Assembly (NCBI GenBank): GCA_964541155.1
Contig: CAZIPC010000004.1
Coordinates: 124,001-188,000 of the forward strand
Reading direction: 5' to 3'
Length of the DNA: 64,000 nucleotides
Source: UBA4416 sp964541155
GTDB lineage: Bacteria > Bacteroidota > Bacteroidia > B-17B0 > Aurantibacillaceae
The position numbers and the translations under genes are program-made. The notes below the pieces were generated by a model. It worked only from the letters and a program-made list of their open reading frames with translations, searched no databases and had not been told where the DNA came from. Positions within the stretch are counted from its first letter, which is position 1. Every line of letters begins with the position of its first letter. Positions 19,477 through 27,414 of this stretch are shown here, one piece after another.

Positions 19477-20159
19477 ATACAAAATTTATAACCAACGCCT
19501 CTAATAGATAAAAAATGAATTGGTTCTTTTTGGTTAATCTCAAATAATTTTCTGAAATTTAAAATATAATTGTCAATTGTTCTTGATGATGGATTTTCAT
19601 CTTTAGACCATAATTGAGTTAAGATATCTTCTCTTGAAACAACCGTATTTATATTGTCAACTAATAGCTTTAATAAAGCTATTTCTCTTTTAGATAAATT
19701 TTCTTTTTTACCATTTTTATTAATTATTTGAAATGTAGAAAAATTAATTTCTCCACCTTTAAATTTAAAAACTGCAGTATCTCTTTTGTGATTGTTGTTT
19801 CTTTTTAAAACATTTTGAATTCGTAATAATAATTCTTCTAAATCAAAAGGTTTAGTAATATAATCATCAGCTCCTAATTTTAAACCTTCAATTTTATCTT
19901 GCACATTATTTTTTGCTGTTAAAAAAATAACAGGTATTTGAATGTTTAATTTTTTAAGCTCCATGTAAATTTCAGTTCCATTTAAAATGGGGAGCATAAT
20001 GTCTAGTAAAATTAAATCAGGATTGAATTTTTTTATAAGAGGTATTGCCTTTTCACCCGAATTACAAGTTTCTACCACATAGTTTTCTAACTCTAAATTT
20101 AATTTTAGAGTATCTAAAAGAGTTTGTTCATCTTCAACTATAACTATTTTAAATAACAT
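19473..20159 (-). CDS. OmpR/PhoB-family response regulator (orphan)
   Basis: A 228-residue regulator: receiver domain (residues 3-118; acidic patch E9/D10/E11, phospho-acceptor D53 in LLDIMLP, T81, K103 in TKPF) and a C-terminal winged-helix domain (about 130-228, with LSKREIALLKLLV, VVSREDILTQLW, RTIDNYILNFRKLF and IRGVGYKFCI). No histidine kinase lies next to it, so it is an orphan within this window. It is divergent from the M43 metalloprotease gene across a region of about 90 bases, which could be a shared control region. Confidence 0.93.
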   Translation of the reverse strand: MLFKIVIVEDEQTLLDTLKLNLELENYVVETCNSGEKAIPLIKKFNPDLILLDIMLPILNGTEIYMELKKLNIQIPVIFLTAKNNVQDKIEGLKLGADDYITKPFDLEELLLRIQNVLKRNNNHKRDTAVFKFKGGEINFSTFQIINKNGKKENLSKREIALLKLLVDNINTVVSREDILTQLWSKDENPSSRTIDNYILNFRKLFEINQKEPIHFLSIRGVGYKFCI

Positions 20160-20252
20160 AATCTATTAAAGGCTCTAATTTACCCCAAAAAATGAGTTTA
20201 AAGTTTCTTTTTTATAATATTTTTTGTAATTATGTAATATAAAATATTGATT

Positions 20253-21590
20253 ATGAATAAACTAATTACTTCTTTGTTATCGTTCTTATTTGTTTTTTAC
20301 AGCATAATTGCTCAAAACATAAATGTTCAGGTGTCAACACCTCGTAAATGTGGCTCTCCAAAGGTTAATTTAGCATATGAGGAAGCATTTCAAAATATGT
20401 TGCAAAAACATCAGCAGTTTTCTAATGGAAAAAAAACATCTATCGTTTATACAATTCCTGTTATTTTTCATGTTTTACATTCAGGAGTAGCTGTTGGTTC
20501 TGGGCGTAATTTAAGTCAGGCACAAATAAATTCACAACTTACAACTTTAAATTCTGATTATAGAAAATTAAATACTGATTTCAGTACGTACGTTACACAA
20601 CCTTCTTTTTCAAGTGTTGCAGCTGATGTTGAAATTAATTTTTGTGCAGCTAAGGTTGATCCAAATGGTAATGTTTTAGCAGAGCCAGGTATTGAGCGTA
20701 TCAATGTTTCTACAAAAGGGTGGAATGCTTTGCCATATGCTATGAATTATATCGAATCTACTGTAAAACCTGGGTCTTCTTGGGATCCAACAAAGTATTA
20801 TAATGTTTGGATTTTAGAATTTGGAGGAGCAGATGTAGGAACGTTAGGTTATGCACAATTTCCAACAATTCCTTCTGGCACATCACCAGTTACTGATATG
20901 GTTGGCCAAGGAGGCTCAGCGGGAACAGATGGTGTGGTAATAGATTATCATTATATTGGTAGTGTAGGTAATGTATCTGCTCCATACAACAAGGGTAGGA
21001 CATTAACTCATGAAACTGGTCATTGGTTAGGATTATGGCATATTTGGGGCGATGATGGTACATCATGTAGTGGTACTGATTATGTTACGGATACACCTAA
21101 TCAAGCCGGCGAAAATTACACTTGTCCAACAGTTGCTGGTTCTGTAAAAACAGATGCTTGTGCAGGCCCAACTGGCGCTATGTATCAAAATTATATGGAT
21201 TATAGTGATGATAAATGTATGGTGATGTTTACTGCAGGTCAAAAAGCCCGAATGCAAGCAGTAATGGCTAATTGTGTGAGAAGAAAAACACTACCAGCAT
21301 CAACCGTATGTAATATTACAAGAATAGAAGAATTAGCAACTGAAATTAATTTCGATTTATTTCCTAATCCATCTAATGGAGAATTTACAGTAAGTGTTGA
21401 TTTATTGACTCAACAAGATTTTGTTATTACAGTTATAAACACATTAGGTCAAACTATAAAAGAATTAAACCAAATTCAGTCAAATGGTGGAAGCTTTAAA
21501 ATAAATTTAACAAACACATCGCAGGGAATTTATTTTGTTACAATTAAATCTAAATCAGGTTCTAAAACAAAACGGATGATTTTGCAGTAA
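20253..21590 (+). CDS. M43-type zinc metalloprotease with T9SS type A sorting domain
   Basis: A 445-residue secreted protease. A signal peptide (MNKLITS to about IAQ at 20) precedes a pro-region and the catalytic domain, with the metzincin zinc motif HETGHWLGLWH (His253, Glu254, His257, His263) and the Met-turn MYQNYMDYSDD of the pappalysin-like M43 family. Residues from about 366 form a Por_Secre_tail sorting domain: FDLFPNPSNGEFTV, then GIYFVTIKS and a basic end KTKRMILQ. It is thus exported by the type IX system. I take the ATG at 20253; a TTG two codons upstream is less likely because MNK opens a normal signal peptide. A bidirectional terminator follows. Confidence 0.92.
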   Translation: MNKLITSLLSFLFVFYSIIAQNINVQVSTPRKCGSPKVNLAYEEAFQNMLQKHQQFSNGKKTSIVYTIPVIFHVLHSGVAVGSGRNLSQAQINSQLTTLNSDYRKLNTDFSTYVTQPSFSSVAADVEINFCAAKVDPNGNVLAEPGIERINVSTKGWNALPYAMNYIESTVKPGSSWDPTKYYNVWILEFGGADVGTLGYAQFPTIPSGTSPVTDMVGQGGSAGTDGVVIDYHYIGSVGNVSAPYNKGRTLTHETGHWLGLWHIWGDDGTSCSGTDYVTDTPNQAGENYTCPTVAGSVKTDACAGPTGAMYQNYMDYSDDKCMVMFTAGQKARMQAVMANCVRRKTLPASTVCNITRIEELATEINFDLFPNPSNGEFTVSVDLLTQQDFVITVINTLGQTIKELNQIQSNGGSFKINLTNTSQGIYFVTIKSKSGSKTKRMILQ

Positions 21591-21610
21591 ACATTGATAT
21601 TAAAATAATT

Positions 21611-21641
21611 AAAAAAGCCTTTGTTTAACAAAGGCTTTTTT
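21611..21641. terminator. Bidirectional intrinsic terminator between metalloprotease and pdxJ
   Basis: A 13-base arm AAAAAAGCCTTTG (21611-21623) pairs with CAAAGGCTTTTTT (21629-21641). The runs of A and T flank the GC core on both sides, so it can end transcription of the convergent metalloprotease and pdxJ genes. Confidence 0.92.
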
Positions 21642-21643
21642 AA

Positions 21644-22360
21644 TTATTTTAATTGTTTCAAATAAAGTTGAATAGTATTTTCTAATCCAAAGTACAAAGA
21701 GTCGCTAATTAAGGCATGGCCTATAGAAACCTCTAATAAATTTTCTGTATTCTTTTTAAAGTAAGCTAAATTTTCTAAACTTAAATCATGCCCAGCGTTT
21801 ACACCTAAACCTATTTGGTTTGCTAATTTTGATGCTTCTTTAAAAGGAATAATAACAGATTCTTTGTTTATAGGATATTTCCTTGCATATTCTTCTGTAT
21901 ATAATTCTATCCTGTCAGTCCCTGTGGCTTTTGCGCCTTCTACCATCTGTAAATTTGGGTCAACAAAAATAGAAGTTCTAATCCCTGATTTTTTAAATAA
22001 TGATATGATATTAGTTAGATATTCTTTGTGAGTAATGGTATCCCATCCATGGTCGGAAGTTAGTTGATTGTCTGAATCAGGAACAAGAGTTACTTGAGTA
22101 GGTTTTATATCTAAAACTAAATCTATAAATTTTTCAATTTTAGGATTGCCTTCAATATTAAATTCAGTTTTTAATAATGGTTTTAAATCATAAACATCTT
22201 GGTATCTAATATGTCTCTCGTCGGGCCTGGGGTGTACAGTTATGCCTTCTGCTCCATAACGTTCGGCATCTATAGCTATTTGTAATAAATTAGGAGTATT
22301 CCCTCCTCTAGAGTTTCTTAGCGTTGCTATTTTATTAATATTTACAGATAATTTTGTCAT
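21644..22360 (-). CDS. pdxJ: Pyridoxine 5'-phosphate synthase PdxJ
   Basis: PdxJ condenses 1-deoxyxylulose 5-phosphate with 3-amino-1-hydroxyacetone 1-phosphate to pyridoxine 5'-phosphate, the last ring-forming step of the DXP-dependent vitamin B6 route. The 238-residue TIM-barrel protein shows KLSVNINKIATLRNSRGG at its start, GITVHPRPDERHIRYQDV, QVTLVPD, ELYTEEYA and GLGVNAGHDLSLENL, all family landmarks. Length is normal. It ends the leftward group that begins with the cytochrome/propeller and DCC genes, 27 bases after the DCC gene. Confidence 0.96.
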   Translation of the reverse strand: MTKLSVNINKIATLRNSRGGNTPNLLQIAIDAERYGAEGITVHPRPDERHIRYQDVYDLKPLLKTEFNIEGNPKIEKFIDLVLDIKPTQVTLVPDSDNQLTSDHGWDTITHKEYLTNIISLFKKSGIRTSIFVDPNLQMVEGAKATGTDRIELYTEEYARKYPINKESVIIPFKEASKLANQIGLGVNAGHDLSLENLAYFKKNTENLLEVSIGHALISDSLYFGLENTIQLYLKQLK

Positions 22361-22387
22361 GTTGTAAAGGTATTATTTATAACTACT

Positions 22388-22798
22388 TTATAAAAAACGT
22401 TTCATGGTTTTTTCTGTAGGAATAATGCATGAATTTGATTTCCCAAACCATCTATACCGATTTTTAGCAATGTAATCATATACGATATCTCGTAGGATTT
22501 TTGGTATTAATAATAGGCAAATAGTTAATGGATATAGCCCTTTTAGATATTTGGTTAATTTAATGGCCGCTGTTGATTTTATATAAGCTTTATTATTTTC
22601 TATGAGTACTAAACTTTCTAATTTATTTGTATTGATAGAATAATGATTTAATATATCTATTCCTGTTTTAGATTGCAAAGAAGTGAAAAATAAGTGTTCA
22701 TTTTTTTCTTTTTTTAGAATAAACATTACAGCTGAATTGCATAAATGGCATTCCCCGTCAAATAGTAAAATAGTTTTAAGGTATAAGTTAGTGTCCAT
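22388..22798 (-). CDS. DCC / DUF393 family thiol-disulfide oxidoreductase-like protein
   Basis: A 136-residue protein with the DCC motif LLFDGECHLCNS (D-G-x-C-x-x-C) near residue 14, the downstream FTSLQSKTG segment and a C-terminal RDIVYDYIAKNRYRWFG, as in the YuxK/DUF393 family. These proteins look like thioredoxin-fold redox proteins, but substrates are mostly unknown. The start codon overlaps the stop of the cytochrome/propeller gene in the sequence TAATG, so translation of the two is probably coupled. Confidence 0.9.
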   Translation of the reverse strand: MDTNLYLKTILLFDGECHLCNSAVMFILKKEKNEHLFFTSLQSKTGIDILNHYSINTNKLESLVLIENNKAYIKSTAAIKLTKYLKGLYPLTICLLLIPKILRDIVYDYIAKNRYRWFGKSNSCIIPTEKTMKRFL

Positions 22799-24264
22799 TA
22801 TTGTGTAATACCAATAGAATAGGGGTCAGAAGCAACTTCTGTTTTTTGAGAAAGCAATTGCATGGTATTGATATTAAAGTAATTAATAAAGCCGTTTCTT
22901 CCACATGTACCTGTATGATGTGGAGTTGGTCCACTAGATAAAATATTTCTACTAGCTACGATAATGGATTCATTGAGTTCATCAACTATTATTCCATGTG
23001 GTTGATAGCCCACACTATAATTAATGGATTGAAATGTTGTCATATCAATGGCTGTAATACAACCTAGTGAATTAGGATTAGGGTTTGGTTCATTTTCGCA
23101 TGTTACATATAATTTATTTTTATTTTCGCTTTTAGCAAATTCTAAAGGATATTGTCCTGTTTGAATGGTATGTAATAAAATATCACCTGCAGTTTGAATT
23201 ACTCTTACTTCATTTGATTTTTGACAGCTTACAAAATATTTGCTTCCGTCTGTTGAAAATATTATTTCGTGAGGATCAAGAGAGCTTGTTTGATTAGGAT
23301 TTAACGAACCATCTATTGGAACTTCAATAAAATTTGTTAATCCAGTATCAATCTTAAAAATATAATTTCCTGTTTGTCTAGTAATATAAATTGTATCGTT
23401 TGTGTGATTAAGAGCAATACCATGAGCATCCGTAAAATTTCCACCGCCCACATTATATAATACACGCATGTTTTCAATATCAACCACAGCTAATCTGCTG
23501 CTAGCTTGCCACGATACGCAGTATGCTTTTTTATTATCTCTGCTTATAGTAATTGTATTCCAGTTTTGATAATTCCCTAACGACACCTCTGCAACAAAAC
23601 TATCATCCGATGTTTTGTACTTTTGTATTATGTTATTAGCTACAAAAATTACATACCAATATTTTCCGTCAGGCGAAACTTTAATCATATGAGGCAACTC
23701 TGCTGATTGGTTATTTCCTACTGTAATATACCTTATAGGAAGTTTTGTTTTAGAATCAAAAACAGTTACCACATCGCATCCTTGATTTAAAACGTAATAT
23801 TTTTTTCTATTTGGATTATCACTCCACATAATTTTTCCATGTATATCTGGCGCTCCATTGTCAATCCAATTTTTAATAGTTGTTACTTCTTGTCTACTAA
23901 GATGCTGTGCATTAATAGGCATAGTTGGAAAATTGCTTGGTCCTAAATCTGAAAATGTGTTTATGAAATAACAAAGTGATGAAAAGTCGCTTCTAAAAGG
24001 AATAACAGGTGAGCCATTATTAGAACCTTGAAATAAAGCAGAAAAAGAACTTAAGTTTAAATTAGCAGCAGCCTTATAACTTTCGGAATTATGACACCCA
24101 GAAGTAGCACATTTATTAGAAAATATTTTACCTACATCTTCCGGAAAATCTCCATTAATAGGTATGGCGGTATCTTTGTTACAGGAAATATGACATAAAG
24201 CAATAATAAATAATAACCATAAATTGGCTGTATTAGTTTTGATGATATATTTTCTGTTACCCAT
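22798..24264 (-). CDS. Exported cytochrome-c-like plus YVTN beta-propeller protein
   Basis: A 488-residue exported protein. The N-terminus has a hydrophobic segment (15-26) and a Cys at 28 (CHISC), possibly a lipoprotein site, though the box is not canonical. Residues 40-140 resemble a small cytochrome c domain with Cys52, Cys57 and His58: a CX4CH rather than CXXCH spacing. A later FPTMPIN offers a possible axial Met. Residues 145-488 are a YVTN/YncE-like beta-propeller with repeated VSPDGKYWYV-type blades. The layout recalls cd1-type two-domain proteins, but no d1-haem ligands can be assigned. The next gene, a DCC redox protein, is coupled by TAATG. Electron transfer is an inference. Confidence 0.78.
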   Translation of the reverse strand: MGNRKYIIKTNTANLWLLFIIALCHISCNKDTAIPINGDFPEDVGKIFSNKCATSGCHNSESYKAAANLNLSSFSALFQGSNNGSPVIPFRSDFSSLCYFINTFSDLGPSNFPTMPINAQHLSRQEVTTIKNWIDNGAPDIHGKIMWSDNPNRKKYYVLNQGCDVVTVFDSKTKLPIRYITVGNNQSAELPHMIKVSPDGKYWYVIFVANNIIQKYKTSDDSFVAEVSLGNYQNWNTITISRDNKKAYCVSWQASSRLAVVDIENMRVLYNVGGGNFTDAHGIALNHTNDTIYITRQTGNYIFKIDTGLTNFIEVPIDGSLNPNQTSSLDPHEIIFSTDGSKYFVSCQKSNEVRVIQTAGDILLHTIQTGQYPLEFAKSENKNKLYVTCENEPNPNPNSLGCITAIDMTTFQSINYSVGYQPHGIIVDELNESIIVASRNILSSGPTPHHTGTCGRNGFINYFNINTMQLLSQKTEVASDPYSIGITQ

Positions 24265-24317
24265 TTTTGCTTATCTAGTTAAAGATAAAAACTTTATTCT
24301 ATATTTTATGTAAACAC

Positions 24318-24863
24318 TTATAAGCATGCGTTTTTTAATAATTGCATATATTGTAGCCCTTTTTTTCTAGCAAAATCAATATTTCTGTGAGGAATATTTT
24401 CTGGATCAGGAAAAAGACTTATGGCTTTTGTTAAACTATCTTCGCGTAAAATGTGTAACATTGGATAAATAGAACGATTGGTGTAATTTGCAGCATCATT
24501 TTCATCAGAACCTTCAAAACAATAGAGGGGATGAAAACTTGCAACTTGATAAATACCATTATAATTTTCTTTGATAATTAATTTTTCTGCTTTATGAACT
24601 AAATTTAGATAGTCATTAAAGTTTTTATAATCATTTTCAAAAATTATAAAACTGGTTTCTATCCCTGTATCACTATCTAAATGAATTAATTCTTCTTTTA
24701 AAGCTATTAAACTATCCTTTACACTAATATTTGATTTAACAATGTATCGAATACTATTTTTGATAATTGATTTTGCGGCAAATGGACAGAAATTACAATC
24801 TATTACTACTGATTTTATCCATCTTATTGTTTGGTCAATAATTTTTTGATTTGTGGTTTCCAT
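24318..24863 (-). CDS. DUF1415 family protein
   Basis: A 181-residue protein matching DUF1415: TIRWIKSVVIDCNFCPFAAK at residues 12-31 with its paired Cys, IIFENDYKNFNDYL, YQVASFHPLYCFEG and a closing TNRSIYPMLHILREDS with FPDPENIPHRN. The conserved Cys and His residues suggest a metal or redox role, but the family is uncharacterised. It is divergent from rnhA. A -7 element, TAGATTTG, lies at 24890-24897. Confidence 0.9.
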   Translation of the reverse strand: METTNQKIIDQTIRWIKSVVIDCNFCPFAAKSIIKNSIRYIVKSNISVKDSLIALKEELIHLDSDTGIETSFIIFENDYKNFNDYLNLVHKAEKLIIKENYNGIYQVASFHPLYCFEGSDENDAANYTNRSIYPMLHILREDSLTKAISLFPDPENIPHRNIDFARKKGLQYMQLLKNACL

Positions 24864-24889
24864 ATTATCAATTACTTTTTTTAATTAAT

Positions 24890-24897
24890 CAAATCTA
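24890..24897 (-). promoter_or_regulatory. Probable -7 element for the DUF1415 gene
   Basis: TAGATTTG on the minus strand fits TAnnTTTG, 26 bases before the DUF1415 start codon. No clear TTG -33 partner is seen. Confidence 0.4.
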
Positions 24898-24957
24898 AAT
24901 AAAATTAGTGTTAAATAGGTAGTAGTAAAAAAAGTATATATCTTGTTTCAATCAAAA

Positions 24958-25452
24958 ATGATATTTGCTAATATATATACAGATGGATCTTGTCATACTC
25001 AATTATGTATTGGAGCCTGGGCTGCTGTTGTTTTAGTTGATAATTCAAAAGTAGTGTTGAGTGGCATAGAATATGAAACAACTCATAACCGAATGGAAAT
25101 ATTAGGTGTTATTACTTCTATAAAGTACGTTTGCGAAAATTATAAAAATATAACAGGTATTAAAATAGTATCAGATAGCCAATACGTTGTTGGTTTAATA
25201 AATAGACAATCAAATTTTATTAATAATCAATTTAAAACAAAAGCAGGAAATAACATTAGAAATATAGATTTAGTAAAAGAATTATTAAATCTATTAAATA
25301 AAATTGATGTTGAGTTTGTTAAAATTAAAGCACATCAAAAACCTAGTGATGTTACTAACTATAATATAGAAGTAGATAAGCTTTCTAGAAAATTAGTAAG
25401 AAATAAAGTAAATCTTTTGAACAGAAATCTAAATCATAAAAAAAGCCTTTAA
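24958..25452 (+). CDS. rnhA: Ribonuclease HI
   Basis: RNase HI cuts the RNA strand of RNA-DNA hybrids. The product has the RNase H fold with the carboxylate set in order: YTDGSC, HNRMEILGV, VSDSQYVVGLI and, near the end, EVDKLSRKLV. A KIKAHQ segment takes the place of the usual VKGH loop, and the protein is more diverged than typical RnhA. I start at the ATG at 24958 (164 residues); an upstream TTG at 24943 would add five residues with no family support. The stop codon lies within the stem of a bidirectional terminator shared with tRNA-Lys. Confidence 0.82.
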   Translation: MIFANIYTDGSCHTQLCIGAWAAVVLVDNSKVVLSGIEYETTHNRMEILGVITSIKYVCENYKNITGIKIVSDSQYVVGLINRQSNFINNQFKTKAGNNIRNIDLVKELLNLLNKIDVEFVKIKAHQKPSDVTNYNIEVDKLSRKLVRNKVNLLNRNLNHKKSL

Positions 25453-25472
25453 AATTAATTAAAGGCTTTTTT
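25439..25472. terminator. Bidirectional terminator between rnhA and tRNA-Lys
   Basis: Arms AAAAAAGCCTTTAA (25439-25452) and TTAAAGGCTTTTTT (25459-25472) around a 6-base loop, with T runs on either strand. It can end both rnhA (rightward) and the tRNA transcript (leftward). The rnhA stop codon is part of the left arm. Confidence 0.9.
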
Positions 25473-25493
25473 ACCGAATAGTTTACATTCTTG

Positions 25494-25566
25494 TGATCCT
25501 GCTGGGACTCGAACCCAGGGCCCATACATTAAAAGTGTATTGCTCTACCAACTGAGCTACAGAATC
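25494..25566 (-). tRNA. tRNA-Lys (anticodon UUU)
   Basis: The 73-base cloverleaf reads on the minus strand. The acceptor stem GATTCTG pairs with CAGGATC (one T-G pair). The D arm is GCTCAGTTGGTAGAGC, the anticodon arm ATACA-CTTTTAA-TGTAT with anticodon TTT, and the T arm CTGGG-TTCGAGT-CCCAG. Discriminator base is A. The CCA end is not encoded. A strong promoter lies at 25601-25630 and a terminator at 25439-25472. Confidence 0.97.
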
Positions 25567-25600
25567 ATTAAATTAAGAACGTTGTTTCCTTTTCGGGCTG

Positions 25601-25630
25601 CAAATATATAAACGATTTTATAACTAGCAA
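25601..25630 (-). promoter_or_regulatory. Promoter of tRNA-Lys
   Basis: On the minus strand, TTG (25628-25630, within TTTTG), 19 bases, then TATATTTG (25601-25608). This is an exact Bacteroidota housekeeping promoter, TTG-N19-TAnnTTTG. Transcription should begin near 25594, about 28 bases before the mature tRNA 5' end. Confidence 0.85.
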
Positions 25631-25708
25631 AACTTTTTTTATTTTTTTTTAAAATAAATTACCTCTTCTTGTTTTTACTGGCTATTAGCGTTATTTTTAT
25701 AGTCTACT

Positions 25709-26170
25709 ATGGACTTTATACCTCAAATAAATTTATTAAAAGGATTTTGCACACTAAATTTTGGAGTAACTGCCATTGATGCCGAATTGGTTTTTGGAAA
25801 GCCCGAAGAAATTCAGGTTTTAGACGATAATATTTTAGAAACATCTTGTACGGTTTTTCATTATTGGGATTCTGGATTTTCGTTGTTTTTTGATAACAAA
25901 AATGCAATGAAATTTGGAAGCGTGGAAGTTGATAATGAAAACGCATTATTATTTTCAAATAAAATATTTGCTTTAAGCGAACAACAATTAATAGATTTGA
26001 TGAAAGAAAATAATTACTCATTGTCAGATACTGAAAAACAGGATTGGGGGGAAAAACGATTAAGTTTTGATGAAGCGGGTTTAGATTGCTATTTTGAAAA
26101 CGGACGAATGTCTTCTGTTAATTTTGGAGTAATTGATGAACATAATAATTTTGAATTTTTACCTAATTAA
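25709..26170 (+). CDS. Hypothetical protein of unknown family
   Basis: A 153-residue acidic soluble protein with no signal peptide or membrane segment. I do not recognise a named family. Visible features are an N-terminal LNFGVTAIDAELVFGKPEEI (a pattern reminiscent of small bacterial proteins with a SmpA-like strand), paired aromatic strands HYWDSGFSLFF and a final LDCYFENGRMSSVNFG. It ends 35 bases before kdnA on the same strand with no terminator between, so it may be read with the Kdo8N genes, but nothing in its sequence links it to sugar chemistry. Confidence 0.75.
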   Translation: MDFIPQINLLKGFCTLNFGVTAIDAELVFGKPEEIQVLDDNILETSCTVFHYWDSGFSLFFDNKNAMKFGSVEVDNENALLFSNKIFALSEQQLIDLMKENNYSLSDTEKQDWGEKRLSFDEAGLDCYFENGRMSSVNFGVIDEHNNFEFLPN

Positions 26171-26205
26171 TATTTAACATATAAAATAACTAAAAATAAA
26201 ATACA

Positions 26206-27414
26206 ATGCCAGGAACAGAATTATTTGGCGCCGAAGAGCGTAAGGAAATTGAAGATGTGTTATCTACAGGAATAATGTTTCGTTTTAATCATGATGCTCA
26301 ACGCAATAATATTTGGAAAGCAAAAGATTTTGAAGCAGAAGCAAAAAAAATAACTGGTGCTAAATATGCACTAGCAGTATCTAATGGTTCGGCAGCTATT
26401 TTAGCAGCTTTAGCAGCAAGTGGTATTGGTACAGGAGACGAAGTAATATGTCCTCCTTTTACTTACATTGCTACAATTGAAGCTGTTTTGATGTTAGGAG
26501 CTTTGCCTGTATTTGCCGAAATCGATGAAACATTATGCTTAAGTGCAGAAGGTATTAAAAAGGTAATAACTTCAAAAACAAAAGCAGTATGTTTAGTTCA
26601 TATGTGTGGTGGAAATGCTAATATGGATGAAATTATGGCTGTAGTTAAAGATCATAATTTAAAACTAGTAGAAGATGCAGGACAAGCATTTGCCGCTTCA
26701 TACAAAGGAATAGCAACAGGTTTATTTGGAAGTGCTGGTGCTTATTCATTCGATTTCTTTAAAATAGCAACTGCTGGAGAAGGCGGAATTTTTGTTACTA
26801 ATGATGAGGCTGTTTATAAACTAGCAGATAGTTACTGCGATCATGGTCATGATCATATTGGAAATAATCGTGGTATGGAAAATCATCCAATCATAGGATT
26901 TAATTATCGTATTTCTGAATTACATGCTGCAGTTGGAGCAGCACAAACTCGTAAGGTGCCAACTATTCGATTAGCTAATTTAAAAAACAAGGCTTTTTTA
27001 CAAAAAGAATTATCAAAAGTTGAAGGTATTTCTTTTTCTAAATTAGGTGATGATAATGGTGATTCGGGAACATTCTTAAATATTTTAATGCCAGATACTG
27101 ATACTGCTAAACGCACTGTTGAGGAATTTAATAAAGCAGGAGTCACTGGATTTAATTATTGGTTCACAAACATGTATCATTTTATTAATCAATGGGAGCA
27201 TATTAAAGGATTGAAAACTACCTCTAAATTACCAATTCAACTCTTGGGGGCTCCTCAAGATTATAACAATTTAAATATACCAAAAACTCAAGAAGTTGTT
27301 GGACGTTTAATTTCTTTTGGTATACGTTGTACTTGGTCAGAGGAAGAATTGAAAACATTAGCAATTAAAATTTCAGAATGTGCTACTAAGGCTTTAAAGC
27401 CAATTAATGCTTAA
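26206..27414 (+). CDS. kdnA: KdnA: 8-amino-3,8-dideoxy-manno-octulosonate transaminase
   Basis: A DegT/DnrJ/EryC1-type PLP aminotransferase of 402 residues: substrate loop at 60-90 with SNGSAAILAAL and PPFTYIAT, VEDAGQAFAAS at 155-165, the PLP Lys186 in SFDFFK, and NYRISELHAAVGAAQ. Alone this would only say sugar aminotransferase. The gene overlaps a KdnB-type alcohol dehydrogenase and precedes kdsA, the arrangement of Kdo8N biosynthesis known from Shewanella, where KdnB oxidises C8 of Kdo and KdnA aminates the aldehyde using glutamate. The product, 8-amino-Kdo, would replace Kdo in the lipopolysaccharide core. Identification rests on family likeness plus context. Confidence 0.88.
   Translation: MPGTELFGAEERKEIEDVLSTGIMFRFNHDAQRNNIWKAKDFEAEAKKITGAKYALAVSNGSAAILAALAASGIGTGDEVICPPFTYIATIEAVLMLGALPVFAEIDETLCLSAEGIKKVITSKTKAVCLVHMCGGNANMDEIMAVVKDHNLKLVEDAGQAFAASYKGIATGLFGSAGAYSFDFFKIATAGEGGIFVTNDEAVYKLADSYCDHGHDHIGNNRGMENHPIIGFNYRISELHAAVGAAQTRKVPTIRLANLKNKAFLQKELSKVEGISFSKLGDDNGDSGTFLNILMPDTDTAKRTVEEFNKAGVTGFNYWFTNMYHFINQWEHIKGLKTTSKLPIQLLGAPQDYNNLNIPKTQEVVGRLISFGIRCTWSEEELKTLAIKISECATKALKPINA

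Noticed and set aside
20247..20252. TTG start for the M43 protease
   Set aside because: The ATG two codons later opens a normal signal peptide.
22798..24264. Nitrite reductase of the cd1 type
   Set aside because: Layout is similar, but no d1-haem ligands or nir genes are seen, and the propeller is closer to the YVTN/YncE type.
24943..24957. TTG start for RNase HI
   Set aside because: Adds five residues before the first strand with no family support; the ATG at 24958 is adequate.
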